This document shows, piece by piece, positions 30,608 through 40,110 of a stretch of DNA of 64,000 nucleotides. Source of the stretch: Thermoflexus hugenholtzii (GTDB lineage: Bacteria > Chloroflexota > Anaerolineae > Thermoflexales > Thermoflexaceae); assembly GCF_018771565.1 (NCBI RefSeq), contig NZ_CP076326.1, positions 1,922,001 through 1,986,000 on the forward strand, read 5' to 3'. A model generated the notes under the pieces. The model searched no databases. It was given only the letters and a program-made list of their open reading frames with translations, and was not told the origin of the DNA. How positions within the stretch are numbered: the first letter of the stretch is position 1; every line of letters begins with the position of its first letter. The position numbers and the translations under genes are program-made.

Positions 30608-31432
30608 TCACCTCCTCGAGATACCGCTGCATGGCCAGGGATATGTCTGGCAGGGGAAAGCGGGAAACGCCGATGCCCCGGCTTCCACACCTTCCGGGAC
30701 CGAGGCAGGCACCGGGATCGCGATCCAGCGGACCATCCGCCAGAGCGAGAAGGCCGGCTGGAAGCCCAGCTCTCGCAACGCCCTCACGATCTCCGGGGTT
30801 TCCCGTCGCACCTGCACGTAGACCGGATGCCGCCACCGGGGGCCCAGCTCCCGGATGCAACCGGCCAGGGTGGAGAGGGGATCCTCCCGGGTATGACGCA
30901 GCTCCTCCAGCCAGGCCCCTCCGGGCCCCCGATGGAGCGCCCATCGGGAGAAGCCTTCCGGATCCGCAGGGATCTGGAAGGCATGCTCCACAACCTGAGC
31001 GGAGCCGGCCCATACCGGATCGCGCCGCAGGGGCTGGAACCCCACCTGACGCAGAAAGGCCAGCCGGAGCTCGTCCCCACCGACCTCTGCGATCAGCCGT
31101 CGGGTGCCGCTCCTTGCGGCCCATTCCGCCAGCGCGTGAAACAGCGCTTCCCACCCGGCCACCGCCTCCGGATCCGGGGAGGAGGGAATAGGGGTTCCGA
31201 ACAACAGGCGCAGCTCCTCCCCCTTTCGCCGATAGCTCAGCTGAAGGAAGCGAGAACCCTCGCCGTCGGTCAGCGTCCGCACCGGGATCAGATCGGGGAA
31301 GAACAACGAAGCGGTGGCCGCTTCCACCGGTCGGAAGCGGCCCACCCGTGCCGCCCGCTCGTCGAGATAGAAGCCTTCGTGGAGGACGGCCAGGAACCGC
31401 GGCCCATCCCGCAACCGGAAGAACCGGATCAT
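30608..31432 (-). CDS. hypothetical protein, possible GNAT-like fold, 274 aa
   Basis: The start overlaps the pdxT stop (ATGA), so it is translated with the PLP-synthase genes. The protein begins MIRFFRLRDGPRFLAVLHEG and contains helix-strand alternation such as GWEALFHALAEWAARSGTRR followed by LIAEVG and LAFLRQVGFQPLRRDPVW, reminiscent of GNAT acetyltransferases (the GF-x2-LRR ending is typical), and a second similar half ending LRELGFQPAFSLWRMVRW. No clear acetyl-CoA motif was seen. Function is unassigned. Confidence 0.6.
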   Translation of the reverse strand: MIRFFRLRDGPRFLAVLHEGFYLDERAARVGRFRPVEAATASLFFPDLIPVRTLTDGEGSRFLQLSYRRKGEELRLLFGTPIPSSPDPEAVAGWEALFHALAEWAARSGTRRLIAEVGGDELRLAFLRQVGFQPLRRDPVWAGSAQVVEHAFQIPADPEGFSRWALHRGPGGAWLEELRHTREDPLSTLAGCIRELGPRWRHPVYVQVRRETPEIVRALRELGFQPAFSLWRMVRWIAIPVPASVPEGVEAGASAFPAFPCQTYPWPCSGISRR

Positions 31433-32022
31433 CCGCGGGCTACCTGACGGACCAGCTCCAGGAAATACCGATGGAACCGGGTGTCCTCGGTCAGCTCCGG
31501 ATGGAAAGCGGTGGCCAGCAGGTGCCCCTGCTGCGCCGCGACGATGGACCCGTCCTCCAGCCGGGCGAGGACCTCCACCCCAGGCCCCACAGCTTCGATG
31601 AGGGGCGCCCGGATGAACACCGCATGGAACGGACGGGGGTCGCCCAGGCGGGCCAGGGCCGGGATCTCCAGGTCCACCTCGAAGCTGTCGATCTGCCGGC
31701 CGAAGGCGTTCCGCCGCACCCGGATGTCCATCAGCCCCAGGGTGGGCTGAGGCCGTCCCACGTCCTTCGCCAGGAAAATCATGCCGGCGCAGGTGCCCCA
31801 GATGGGCTTCCCCGCCTCCGCCATGCGGCGGAGGGGCTCCATCAACCCGTAGCGTTCCGCCAGGGCTCCGATGGTCGTGCTCTCCCCGCCCGGGATGATC
31901 AGGCCATCCACCCCTTCCAGATGCTGCGGGAGGCGCACGTCCACCGTCTCCACTCCCAGGCGGCGGAGCACCTGGTGATGCTCCAGATAATCCCCTTGCA
32001 GGCCCAACACGCCGATCCTCAC
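31429..32022 (-). CDS. pdxT: pyridoxal 5'-phosphate synthase glutaminase subunit
   Basis: PdxT releases ammonia from glutamine for PdxS. The protein begins MRIGVLGLQGDYLEHHQVLR; LIIPGGESTTIG, the nucleophile Cys in IWGTCAGMIFLAK, and the His-Glu pair in ATAFHPELTED form the class I glutaminase site. Length is 197 residues. It lies 35 bases downstream of pdxS on the same strand. Confidence 0.96.
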   Translation of the reverse strand: MRIGVLGLQGDYLEHHQVLRRLGVETVDVRLPQHLEGVDGLIIPGGESTTIGALAERYGLMEPLRRMAEAGKPIWGTCAGMIFLAKDVGRPQPTLGLMDIRVRRNAFGRQIDSFEVDLEIPALARLGDPRPFHAVFIRAPLIEAVGPGVEVLARLEDGSIVAAQQGHLLATAFHPELTEDTRFHRYFLELVRQVARG

Positions 32023-32057
32023 GCTTCACCTCCCGATCCAGGATCCCGGACAGGCGC

Positions 32058-32957
32058 TCACCAGCCCCGCAGGGCCAGGCGCTGAGCCTCGGTCAGCTGT
32101 CGGATGTCGATGCCATACATGGGCTCGCCGAGGTTGCGGCTGACCATGGCCAGGATCTCCGGCTCCTGCCAGTAGGTCACCGCCTCGACGATGGCCCGCG
32201 CCCGCTTGTAGGGGTTCTCGCTCTTGAAGATCCCGCTCCCCACGAAGACGCCGTCCATCCCCAGCCACATCATCAGGGCGGCGTCCGCAGGGGTGGCGAT
32301 CCCCCCGGCGGCGAAGAGCACCACCGGCAGTCGGCCCAGGCGCTTGGTCTCCAGGACCAGCTCGTAGGGCGCGCCGATCTCCCGGGCGTAGGCCACCAGC
32401 TCCTCATCCCCCATTCCCTGAATGCGCCGGATGGCCCCCATGATGGCCCGGGCGTGGCGCACCGCCTCCACCACGTTGCCGGTCCCCGCCTCCCCTTTGG
32501 AGCGGATCATCGCCGCCCCTTCGGCGATCCGCCGGAGCGCCTCCCCGAGATCCCGCGCGCCGCAGACGAAGGGGACTTTGAACTCCCACTTGTTGATGTG
32601 ATACTGCTCGTCGGCGGGGGTGAGAACCTCGGACTCATCGATGAAGTCCACGCCCAGGGCCTCGAGGATGCGGGCTTCCATGTAATGGCCGATGCGACAC
32701 TTGGCCATCACCGGGATGGTCACGGCCTCCATGATCTCCAGGACCTTCTCGGGGTCCGCCATACGGGCCACCCCGCCCTGAGCCCGGATGTCCGCGGGGA
32801 CGCGTTCCAGGGCCATGACCGCGACGGCCCCTGCCTCCTCGGCGATCTGCGCCTGCTCCGCGTTGGTCACATCCATGATCACGCCGCCCTTGAGCATCTG
32901 GGCCAGCCCCCGCTTCACCGTCACCGTCCCATAAGCGCGCTGAACTTCCTGCGCCAT
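32058..32957 (-). CDS. pdxS: pyridoxal 5'-phosphate synthase subunit PdxS
   Basis: PdxS assembles PLP from ribose 5-phosphate, glyceraldehyde 3-phosphate and ammonia. Family blocks are [56 protein letters not shown] (with an active-site Lys), and [19 protein letters not shown]. Length is 299 residues. It heads the pdxS-pdxT-GNAT-like set. A minus-strand TAAAAT box lies about 120 bases upstream, without a clear -35. Confidence 0.97.
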   Translation of the reverse strand: MAQEVQRAYGTVTVKRGLAQMLKGGVIMDVTNAEQAQIAEEAGAVAVMALERVPADIRAQGGVARMADPEKVLEIMEAVTIPVMAKCRIGHYMEARILEALGVDFIDESEVLTPADEQYHINKWEFKVPFVCGARDLGEALRRIAEGAAMIRSKGEAGTGNVVEAVRHARAIMGAIRRIQGMGDEELVAYAREIGAPYELVLETKRLGRLPVVLFAAGGIATPADAALMMWLGMDGVFVGSGIFKSENPYKRARAIVEAVTYWQEPEILAMVSRNLGEPMYGIDIRQLTEAQRLALRGW

Positions 32958-33307
32958 GGTCGCCTCCCTCAGGATCTCGGTTTCCTTCGCCGGCTGCTCT
33001 CCCCACAGCCTCCGCCCCTCCGGATGGCCTGCAGGAGAAGCGAAGGGATGATCCGTCCCGCAAGTGCTTTTCTATTTTAACGCAAGCGGTCGCGGGAAGC
33101 GGCCCCCTCTCCAGGGTCCGCCACCTCGCTCCCAAACCTTCCCCGGCGGAACCGATGGCAACTTCAGGTTAAGATAGTAACCGGATGTCCGGAGATCGCC
33201 GCCGGTCGACCCGGCTGAGCGGGCACACCCGCTCGGACATCGGACCCGGGGAAAGCGCCATGGGATGATCTCAGGGGTTTCCTGACGAGCAGGAAGGAGC
33301 GCAAGGC
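32958..33307. other. 350-base divergent intergenic region
   Basis: This separates pdxS (leftward) from the Asp23 gene (rightward) and must hold both promoters. A minus-strand TAAAAT is at 33074-33079; on the plus strand a TTAAGATAG stretch at 33169-33177 resembles a -10 region. No gene or repeat was seen. Confidence 0.4.
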
Positions 33308-33676
33308 ATGCACGAACAGAGCGCGCTGGGACGAATTGAGGTCCTGCCTTCCGCGATCGCGACGGTGGTCGCCCGGGCTCTCACCCAGTGCTACGGGGTG
33401 GTGGGGCTGGCTCCCCATCGGATGACCGATGCGGTGGCCAACTTCTTCGCGCCCGACGCCCGGCGCAGCATCCAGATCCGGGAACGGCCGGAAGGCCTAG
33501 TCATCGACGTGTATCTCATCCTGGCCTACGGCGTCCGCCTGATCGCCGTCGCCCACAGCGTCCAGCAGGCCATCAAATATCAGGTGGAGCGCATCGTCGG
33601 GCTGCCGGTCGCCGAGGTGAACGTCCACATCCAGGGCCTGCAAGCACCGCCCTCCTCCCGCCCGGGGAGGGGATGA
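33308..33676 (+). CDS. Asp23/Gls24 family envelope stress protein
   Basis: The 122-residue protein matches the Asp23 family: GRIEVLPSAIATVVARAL near the start, CYGVVGLAPHRMTDAV, and IDVYLILAYGVRLIAVAHSV followed by VQQAIKYQVERIVG and VNVHIQGL. In Firmicutes and Chloroflexi this gene often precedes the DAK2/FakA gene, as here (gap 68 bases). It has AGGAAGGAG before the ATG. Confidence 0.9.
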   Translation: MHEQSALGRIEVLPSAIATVVARALTQCYGVVGLAPHRMTDAVANFFAPDARRSIQIRERPEGLVIDVYLILAYGVRLIAVAHSVQQAIKYQVERIVGLPVAEVNVHIQGLQAPPSSRPGRG

Positions 33677-33744
33677 GGGAACGCTTCCCTATGTCGGGAT
33701 GGAAGAGGCAGGAGGCATAAATCCTCGCGAATCCGGAGGAAGCT

Positions 33745-35415
33745 GTGGAGGCCGGAGAGACTCGACCCATCCGCCGTCCGCTGCACGAGGTGGATGGGCA
33801 GACTTTCAAACGAATGATCCGGGCCGGGTTGCTCTGGCTCCGCCGGCACCACCACCTGGTAAACGCCCTGAACGTGTTCCCGGTGCCGGACGGGGACACG
33901 GGGACGAACATGCTCCTGACCATGGAGGCGGCCTGGCAGGAGATCGCTGGGATGTCGGACCGGGAGATCGGTGCCGTCCTCCAGCGGATGGCCCGCGGGG
34001 CCCTGATGGGCGCCCGGGGGAACTCCGGGGTGATCCTCTCTCAAATCTGGCGCGGGATGGCGGAGGCCCTGGATCACCGCCCCACGATGACGGCCGAGGA
34101 TCTGGCTCGGGCCCTCCAGGAAGCCACCCGCACGGCCTATCGAGGGGTGATGAGGCCGGTGGAGGGAACCATCCTCACGGTGATCCGCGAGGCCAGCGAG
34201 GCCGCCGCGGAAGCCCTGGGCCGGGGCGCGGACATCGTGGAGCTGCTGGAGCAGGTGGTTCATCGCGCGCGCGAAGCGGTGCGCCGCACCCCCGAGCTGC
34301 TTCCGATCCTGAAGGCGGCGGGCGTGGTGGATTCGGGCGGACAGGGCCTTTACCTGATCCTGGAGGGGATGTTGCGCGATCTGCGCGGGGAGCCCGTGGA
34401 GCCGGAAGAACCGACGGCGGAGTCCCTGCCCTCCGGCGCCCCGGCCGCTCAGGCGCTGGAGCCCGGCGCGGAGGGCTACGGCTATGACGTCCAGTTCATC
34501 CTGGTCGGCCGAAATCTGGACGTCCAGCGGATCCGCCGCGACCTGGAGGCGATGGGCGACAGCGTCCTGGTCGTAGGGGATGCCAACACGGTCAAGGTCC
34601 ACATCCATGTCCATGACCCTGGCCGCCCGCTGAGCTACGCCGTGCGATGGGGGAGCCTGCGGGATGTGGTGGTGGAGGACATGCAGGCTCAGTATGAGGC
34701 GTTCATCCGGGAGCGGGCGCAGACCCCAGAGTCCCCCGCCCCACGGGTGGCGCCCGGCCAGGTGGCCACCCTGGTGGTGGTCCCCAGCGCCGGCTGGGGA
34801 CGGATCTTCGAGAGCCTGGGGGCCAGCGCGGTTCTGCCCGGCGGGCCTACCATGAACCCCAGCGCCCAGCAGTTCATAGAACGCCTGGAAGCCCTCCCCA
34901 CGGATCGGATCATCGTGCTGCCGAACCATCCGAACGTGATGATGGCCGCTCAGCAGGCAGCCCAATTGACCCCCGGGAAGCGGGTGGAGATCCTGCCGGC
35001 CCGCACCCTTCCCCAGGGGGTGGCCGCCATGGTCGCCTACCGGCCGGAAGCGGATCTCGAGGACAACCGGCGGGCGATGGAGGAGGCCATGGGCCGGGTG
35101 CGCAGCGGCGCCCTTACCCGGGCCACTCGGGATGCCGTGCTGGAGGGCGTGACCGTCCGCCAGGGCCAGTGGATCGGACTGGTCGAGGATCACCTGGTGG
35201 CCGCCGGGGACGACCTGGAAGCGGTGGCCGGAAAGACCCTGGAGGAAATGGGCGCGGCCTCCGCCGAGCTGATCACTCTCTACGTCGGCACCGAGGCGGA
35301 GCCCGACCAGACCGCCTCCCTGGCGGAGGCCATCCGGAGGCGTTATCCGGATTGCCAGGTTGAGATCGTGGAAGCGGGGCAACCTCATTATCCTTATATT
35401 CTGAGCGCGGAATAG
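33745..35415 (+). CDS. fakA: DAK2 domain fatty acid kinase-like protein
   Basis: FakA phosphorylates fatty acids held by DegV-type FakB proteins so that they enter phospholipids. The DhaL-like kinase domain shows ALNVFPVPDGDTGTNMLLT with the three metal-binding Asp residues, and MGARGNSGVILSQIWRGM. After about residue 230 come the middle and C-terminal DegV-like domains of the family (VQFILVGRN, KVHIHVHDPGRPL, IIVLPNHPNVMMAAQQAA). Length of 556 residues is typical. The start is GTG with GGAGGAAG upstream. The neighbouring degV gene completes the system. Confidence 0.92.
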   Translation: MEAGETRPIRRPLHEVDGQTFKRMIRAGLLWLRRHHHLVNALNVFPVPDGDTGTNMLLTMEAAWQEIAGMSDREIGAVLQRMARGALMGARGNSGVILSQIWRGMAEALDHRPTMTAEDLARALQEATRTAYRGVMRPVEGTILTVIREASEAAAEALGRGADIVELLEQVVHRAREAVRRTPELLPILKAAGVVDSGGQGLYLILEGMLRDLRGEPVEPEEPTAESLPSGAPAAQALEPGAEGYGYDVQFILVGRNLDVQRIRRDLEAMGDSVLVVGDANTVKVHIHVHDPGRPLSYAVRWGSLRDVVVEDMQAQYEAFIRERAQTPESPAPRVAPGQVATLVVVPSAGWGRIFESLGASAVLPGGPTMNPSAQQFIERLEALPTDRIIVLPNHPNVMMAAQQAAQLTPGKRVEILPARTLPQGVAAMVAYRPEADLEDNRRAMEEAMGRVRSGALTRATRDAVLEGVTVRQGQWIGLVEDHLVAAGDDLEAVAGKTLEEMGAASAELITLYVGTEAEPDQTASLAEAIRRRYPDCQVEIVEAGQPHYPYILSAE

Positions 35416-35445
35416 AGCGCGGATCCTCAAAGGAGAACGTCATCG

Positions 35446-36282
35446 ATGCCGGTGCGGGTGCTGGTAGATAGCGCGGCCCTTCTGAACGCTCCCGACCTGC
35501 CGGGGGAGCTCCTGATCCGGATCCCCCTGACCATCCGGGCGGATCACCGGGCGTTTCGGGAAGGGATCGACGAGATCCCGCCGGATCTGTGGCCGCCGGC
35601 GGATCGTTCGATCGGTTTCCGTCTGGAACCGCCGGGCGAGGAGGCGCTGCGGGAGCTTTACCTTCGGCTGGCCCCCGGCACCTCCGCCATCGTAGCGGTG
35701 CTGCACTCCGGTCGGCTTTCGCCGCTGGTGGCCCAGGCCCAGGCTGCCGCCTCGGCGGTGCTGGGACGGTGCCCGGTGCATGTGCTGGACACCCAGACGC
35801 TGGGGGCGGGGCAGGGATGGATGGCGGAGACGGCGCTCCGGCTGGCCGCTCAGGGTCAGCCCGCAGAGGAGATCGTCCGACGCCTGCGGGGGATGCTCTC
35901 CCGGATCTACACGGTCTTCATCACCGAAAGCCTGGAGCCCCTGGAGCGGAACCGCTTGCTGAGCAAGACCCAGCGGATCCTGGGGACGATGCTGGGGATC
36001 CGCCCCTTCCTGATGATGGAAGAGGGAGCCCTGCTCCCTCTGGAGAAAGCGCGCTCTACGGAGAAGGCCCTGGAGAAGCTGCTGGAGTTCGCCGCGGAGT
36101 TCTCCCGGGCCGAACGGGTGGCGGTCCTGTATGGCCCGGCGCGCGCCCCTCAGGAGGCCCACGCTTTCGCCCAGCGCCTTCAGGAGGTCCTTCGGGCGCG
36201 GGAGCTCCGGGTGTATCCCTACGGGCCCTCCCTGGCCGCCTGGATCGGTTTCGACGGCCTGGGCGTGACCATCCAGGAGTAG
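35446..36282 (+). CDS. DegV family (FakB-like) fatty acid-binding protein
   Basis: The 278-residue protein begins MPVRVLVDSAALLNAPDLP, corresponding to the DegV VDSTADL start, with IPLTIRADHRAFREGIDEIP as the next family block and VLDTQTLGAGQGWMAETALR later. DegV/FakB proteins bind one fatty acid and present it to FakA. The start has AAAGGAG upstream and follows fakA by 30 bases. Confidence 0.9.
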   Translation: MPVRVLVDSAALLNAPDLPGELLIRIPLTIRADHRAFREGIDEIPPDLWPPADRSIGFRLEPPGEEALRELYLRLAPGTSAIVAVLHSGRLSPLVAQAQAAASAVLGRCPVHVLDTQTLGAGQGWMAETALRLAAQGQPAEEIVRRLRGMLSRIYTVFITESLEPLERNRLLSKTQRILGTMLGIRPFLMMEEGALLPLEKARSTEKALEKLLEFAAEFSRAERVAVLYGPARAPQEAHAFAQRLQEVLRARELRVYPYGPSLAAWIGFDGLGVTIQE

Positions 36283-36412
36283 CGGCACGGGGGGCATCAG
36301 GCCCCGCCACCTCCCTCCCGCCCCGGGCGGGCTACGGGCGCATCGTCGCCGGAGTGAGAAGGCGGAAGGGATCCTCGCCAGCCATTTGGCGGAACCGTCA
36401 GGAGGGAGATCG

Positions 36413-37072
36413 ATGCTTTCCCGGGTGCTGTCGGCGATCGTGGTGATCTCTGTGCCGGTTGTGCTGCTTCTCCTCAACGTCCGGTTGCTGATGAACGACT
36501 GGTTCATCCGGCTGGAATACGCCCGCCCGGATTTCCCGCCCGACCTTTATGGGATGAGCCGGGAGGAGCGGCTTTCGCTGGCCCTCACCGGCCTGCGCTC
36601 CGTCACTCAGCCCCCTGGGGCCAGCATCCTGCGGGAGGTCCGGTTCGCCGACGGACGGCCGGCCTTCAACGAGCGGGAGGTCCGCCACATGCAGGATGTC
36701 TACGTCCTGCAGGGCCTCGCCTTCCGGGTCGGTGGGATCCTGACGCTGCTTCTATTGGGCGCGTGGCTGTGCCTGTGGTTCTCCCCGGGAACCCGAACCC
36801 TGGCCTGGCGCAGCCTGGGCTGGGGCGGCTGGCTCACCCTGGGGCTGGTGCTGCTGCTCACCCTGGGTTTCGCCCTGGCCTTCGACACCGCCTTCACCCT
36901 GTTCCACCGCTTGTTCTTTGAAGGGGACACCTGGCTCTTCCTCCCCAGCGACACCCTGATCCGCCTGTATCCGGAGAAGTTCTGGTTCGACGCAGCCCTC
37001 TTCATCGGCGGGCTGACTATGCTGGAGGCCGCCGTGTTGATCCTGGTCACACGGGGGCGGCCGGCGTCCTGA
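36413..37072 (+). CDS. DUF1461 (TIGR01906-like) integral membrane protein
   Basis: The 219-residue protein has four membrane segments (near residues 5-25, 100-122, 132-155 and 195-215). The extracellular loop after segment one contains ARPDFPPDLYGMSREERL and FNEREVRHMQDVYVLQGL, the diagnostic pattern of this family of unknown function. The ATG at 36413 has AGGAGGGAG upstream. It follows the fakA-degV pair. Confidence 0.82.
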   Translation: MLSRVLSAIVVISVPVVLLLLNVRLLMNDWFIRLEYARPDFPPDLYGMSREERLSLALTGLRSVTQPPGASILREVRFADGRPAFNEREVRHMQDVYVLQGLAFRVGGILTLLLLGAWLCLWFSPGTRTLAWRSLGWGGWLTLGLVLLLTLGFALAFDTAFTLFHRLFFEGDTWLFLPSDTLIRLYPEKFWFDAALFIGGLTMLEAAVLILVTRGRPAS

Positions 37073-37132
37073 CGAACGGAGGATGGATCCCATCCCTCAT
37101 GCAGAATGAGACCCACATTTGAGGAAAGCCCC

Positions 37133-38074
37133 ATGCGCATCCTGATCACCGGCGCCGCCGGCTTCATCGGATCCCACCTGTGCGATCGGTTCATCGCCAA
37201 GGGCCACGAGGTCATCGGGGTGGACAACTTCCTCACCGGGAACCCGGACAACATCGCCCATCTCATGGGGCATCCGCGCTTTCGCTTTATCCGGCATGAC
37301 GTCACCCACTTCCTGTATGTGGAGGGCCCCCTGGACGCGGTGTTGCACTTCGCCTCCCCAGCCAGCCCCGTGGATTACCTGAAGTATCCGATCCAGACCC
37401 TTAAGGTGGGCGCGTTGGGAACCCATAACACCCTCGGCCTGGCCCGGGTCAAGGGCGCCCGCTATATGCTGGCCTCCACCAGCGAGGTTTACGGCGACCC
37501 CCAGGTCCACCCCCAGCCTGAGACCTACTGGGGTCATGTCAACCCGATCGGCCCGCGCGGCGTCTACGACGAGGCCAAGCGGTTCGCCGAGGCCATGGTG
37601 ATGGCCTATCACCGGGTCCACGGCCTTCGCACCCGCATCGTGCGCATCTTCAACACCTATGGCCCCCGCATGCGGCTGGATGACGGCCGGGTGGTCCCGA
37701 ACTTCATCGGCCAGGCCCTGCGTCGGGAGCCCCTCACGGTCTACGGGGACGGCTCCCAAACCCGCAGCTTCTGCTACATCGACGACCTGGTGGAAGGGAT
37801 CGTCCGGCTGCTGGAGGTGGAGGAGCCGGAGCCGGTGAACCTGGGGAACCCGGAGGAGGTGAGCATCCGCGCGTTCGCGGAGATCATCAACCGGCTGACG
37901 GGGAATCCGGCCGGGATCCGCTTCTTGCCGGATCGGCGGATCCCGGGAGATCCCCAGCGCCGCTGTCCGGATATCACGAAAGCCCGCCAGCGGCTGGGGT
38001 GGAGCCCCCAGATCCCCTTAGAGGAGGGCCTGCGGCGAACGATCCGCTGGTTTGCGGAACGGCTGCAAAGGTAG
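37133..38074 (+). CDS. UDP-glucuronate decarboxylase-like NAD-dependent SDR
   Basis: The enzyme probably converts UDP-glucuronate to UDP-xylose, a donor for surface glycans. It begins [20 protein letters not shown] (Rossmann), followed by [19 protein letters not shown] and STSEVYGDP, the YDEAKRFAE catalytic Tyr-x3-Lys, and [10 protein letters not shown]. These blocks match UXS enzymes. Length is 313 residues. Its TAG stop lies inside the palindrome at 38070-38097. It is followed by the O-antigen ligase and gtrA. Confidence 0.9.
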   Translation: MRILITGAAGFIGSHLCDRFIAKGHEVIGVDNFLTGNPDNIAHLMGHPRFRFIRHDVTHFLYVEGPLDAVLHFASPASPVDYLKYPIQTLKVGALGTHNTLGLARVKGARYMLASTSEVYGDPQVHPQPETYWGHVNPIGPRGVYDEAKRFAEAMVMAYHRVHGLRTRIVRIFNTYGPRMRLDDGRVVPNFIGQALRREPLTVYGDGSQTRSFCYIDDLVEGIVRLLEVEEPEPVNLGNPEEVSIRAFAEIINRLTGNPAGIRFLPDRRIPGDPQRRCPDITKARQRLGWSPQIPLEEGLRRTIRWFAERLQR

Positions 38075-38097
38075 GTCGAAATCCATTTCGACCTACC
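38070..38097. repeat. 13-bp-arm palindrome overlapping a stop codon
   Basis: GGTAGGTCGAAAT and ATTTCGACCTACC are perfect complements around CC. The upstream gene's TAG (38072-38074) lies within the left arm. It resembles the palindrome at 8396-8415 and could slow or end transcription between the SDR and ligase genes, although no T-tract follows. Confidence 0.7.
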
Positions 38098-38114
38098 TCC
38101 TGGCGAATCATCGA

Positions 38115-39557
38115 ATGCAGATGCTTCGGTGGCGGATCCGCTTATTCGGATGGGAGGCGCTCTGGGGCCTGATGGCCCTCGGAACGGGCGCGCTGACGCT
38201 GCTCGGCCCGGATCCCCGGATCCTCGGGGGGGTCCTCCTGGCCCTCCTTCTGTTCATCGGGATCCTGTGGGTCCCGGAGGCCGGGCTGGGGCTGGCGCTG
38301 ATCGCCGGACCTTTCGCCCCCCTGGAGAACGAGATCGCCCGTCCTCCCCTCAACAGCGCCCAGATCTTCCTCGGCCTGGCGCTGCTGGCCTGGACCTGGA
38401 GGGGGCTGGCCCGCCGGGATCTGCGCGTCCCCTCCTGGGGTTGGGGATGGGCTTACGGGCTCTACCTGGGATACACCCTTCTCTCCCTGCTGTGGGCTGC
38501 TTCCTGGGAGGAAGGGCTGCCGGAGTGGATCAAGTGGGCCCAGATCGGGCTGGTGGTGATCCTGGTTCGAACAGCCCAGCCTCCCGTTCAGCGCGGGCTC
38601 CTGGGGGCGGCGCTCCTCTCCGGCGCCCTTCAGGCCGGCGTTGGGCTCTGGCAAGCGGTCCTGCGGGGGACAGGCCCGGAACACTTCCGCCTCCCTGGGC
38701 TTCCCTTCTACCGGGCCTATGGGACCTTCCAGCAGCCCAATCCCTTCGCCGGGATGATGGGGTTGATCGCCCCGGTGGCCCTGGGGCTGGGATGGAGCCT
38801 GTGGCGGGATCCGGAGATACAGCGCTGGAGGTGGGCCCGGCCTGTCGGGTTGGGCGCGCTGGGGGTGGGCATTCTATCCCTCCTCGGCCTGCTGGCCTCG
38901 TGGTCCCGGGGGGCGTGGCTGGGGGCTGGGATGGCCGGGCTGGTTTTGTTGCTGATGCTGCCGGCCCGCGCCCGCCACGGGCTGGCCATCGGGAGCCTCC
39001 TCATGCTGCTGAGCGCGCTGGCCTGGACCGCCGGGATGATCCCGACGCCGATCCAGGCCCGGCTGGCCGGAGCCCTGGAGGAGATCCAGGTGGCGGATGT
39101 GCGGGGGGTGGAGGTGACCGAGGCGAACTTCGCGGTGATCGAGCGGCTGGCCCACTGGCAGGCGGCCGTGGAGATGTTTCAGGCTCGCCCCTGGCTGGGG
39201 GTGGGGTTCGGGAACTACGCCGCCGCCTACCCGGCCTACGCGCTGATCCGCTGGCCGAACCCTCTGGGACATGCCCACAACATCTATCTGAACGTAGCGG
39301 CCGAAACCGGCCTTATCGGGCTGGCCCTCTATCTGCTGCTCTGGGCCGTGATCGGGGCCCGGACCTGGGCGGCGTGGCGGGGGAATGTGGGATGGCGGCG
39401 CGGGCTGGCGGCCGGGCTGATGGCCGCCTGGGCGCATTTGCATGTTCACCATTTCTTCGATAACCTGTATGTGGCCAACCTGCCCCTGTTGCTGGCCCTC
39501 TACGGAGCGTGGGCCGAGATCCTGATCTCAGAGGGGAAACCGGGAAAGAGGGGCTAA
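38115..39557 (+). CDS. O-antigen ligase/polymerase family membrane protein
   Basis: The 480-residue protein has about eleven hydrophobic segments and the Wzy_C/RfaL-type features: a long extracellular loop before VIERLAHWQAAVEMFQARP, then WLGVGFGNYAAAYPAYALIR and NPLGHAHNIYLNVAAETGL with the conserved His. Such proteins join glycan chains or add them to lipid carriers. The start (ATG at 38115, or 38121) lies just after the palindrome and has only a weak ribosome-binding site, so expression may depend on the upstream gene. Confidence 0.85.
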   Translation: MQMLRWRIRLFGWEALWGLMALGTGALTLLGPDPRILGGVLLALLLFIGILWVPEAGLGLALIAGPFAPLENEIARPPLNSAQIFLGLALLAWTWRGLARRDLRVPSWGWGWAYGLYLGYTLLSLLWAASWEEGLPEWIKWAQIGLVVILVRTAQPPVQRGLLGAALLSGALQAGVGLWQAVLRGTGPEHFRLPGLPFYRAYGTFQQPNPFAGMMGLIAPVALGLGWSLWRDPEIQRWRWARPVGLGALGVGILSLLGLLASWSRGAWLGAGMAGLVLLLMLPARARHGLAIGSLLMLLSALAWTAGMIPTPIQARLAGALEEIQVADVRGVEVTEANFAVIERLAHWQAAVEMFQARPWLGVGFGNYAAAYPAYALIRWPNPLGHAHNIYLNVAAETGLIGLALYLLLWAVIGARTWAAWRGNVGWRRGLAAGLMAAWAHLHVHHFFDNLYVANLPLLLALYGAWAEILISEGKPGKRG

Positions 39558-39589
39558 GCATTCTGTCTTCATCTCAGGAGGATCCCATC

Positions 39590-40054
39590 GTGGAGAGAAA
39601 AGAGGTCATCCGCTTCGCCGCCATCGATCTCGTCCCCCCGACTTATCGAAAAGAGTTGCGTCGGTTCCTGAAGTTCTGCGTGGTGGGGACAGTAGGGTTC
39701 ATCGTGGACACCGGGCTCCTGAACGGGTTGATCTTCCTGGGCGGGGTGATCCCGGTGATCGCCAAGGCGATCTCTTTCATCGCCGCGGTGACCAACAATT
39801 TCCTGTGGAACCGTTACTGGACTTACCCGGAGTCCCGCTCCAAGCCCCTCTGGCAGCAGATCTCCCAGTTCTTTGTGGTGAACACCGCGGGGCTGGGGAT
39901 CAACCTGATGGTGTTCGGGACGGCCTCCGCCTTTCTGATCCCCCGTCTGGGGATGAAATGGGGGGTGAACCTGTCTCAGATCCTCGCCGTGGGGGTCGCC
40001 CTCTTCTGGAATTTCTTCGTGAACCGCTTCTGGACTTTCAACGACGTCCCCTGA
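39590..40054 (+). CDS. GtrA family membrane protein
   Basis: GtrA proteins have four membrane segments and are thought to help move polyprenyl-linked sugars across the membrane. The family start FLKFCVVGTVGFIVDTGLLN and the NFLWNRYWTY and NFFVNRFWTFND motifs are clear. The start is GTG at 39590 with AGGAGG ten bases before; upstream frame extension overlaps the ligase gene. Length is 154 residues. Confidence 0.88.
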   Translation: MERKEVIRFAAIDLVPPTYRKELRRFLKFCVVGTVGFIVDTGLLNGLIFLGGVIPVIAKAISFIAAVTNNFLWNRYWTYPESRSKPLWQQISQFFVVNTAGLGINLMVFGTASAFLIPRLGMKWGVNLSQILAVGVALFWNFFVNRFWTFNDVP

Positions 40055-40110
40055 TCGGGGGAACGGATGCCAGCTCGAGCGCTCAGAACCTTTCACGCAG
40101 GAGGGTAAAG

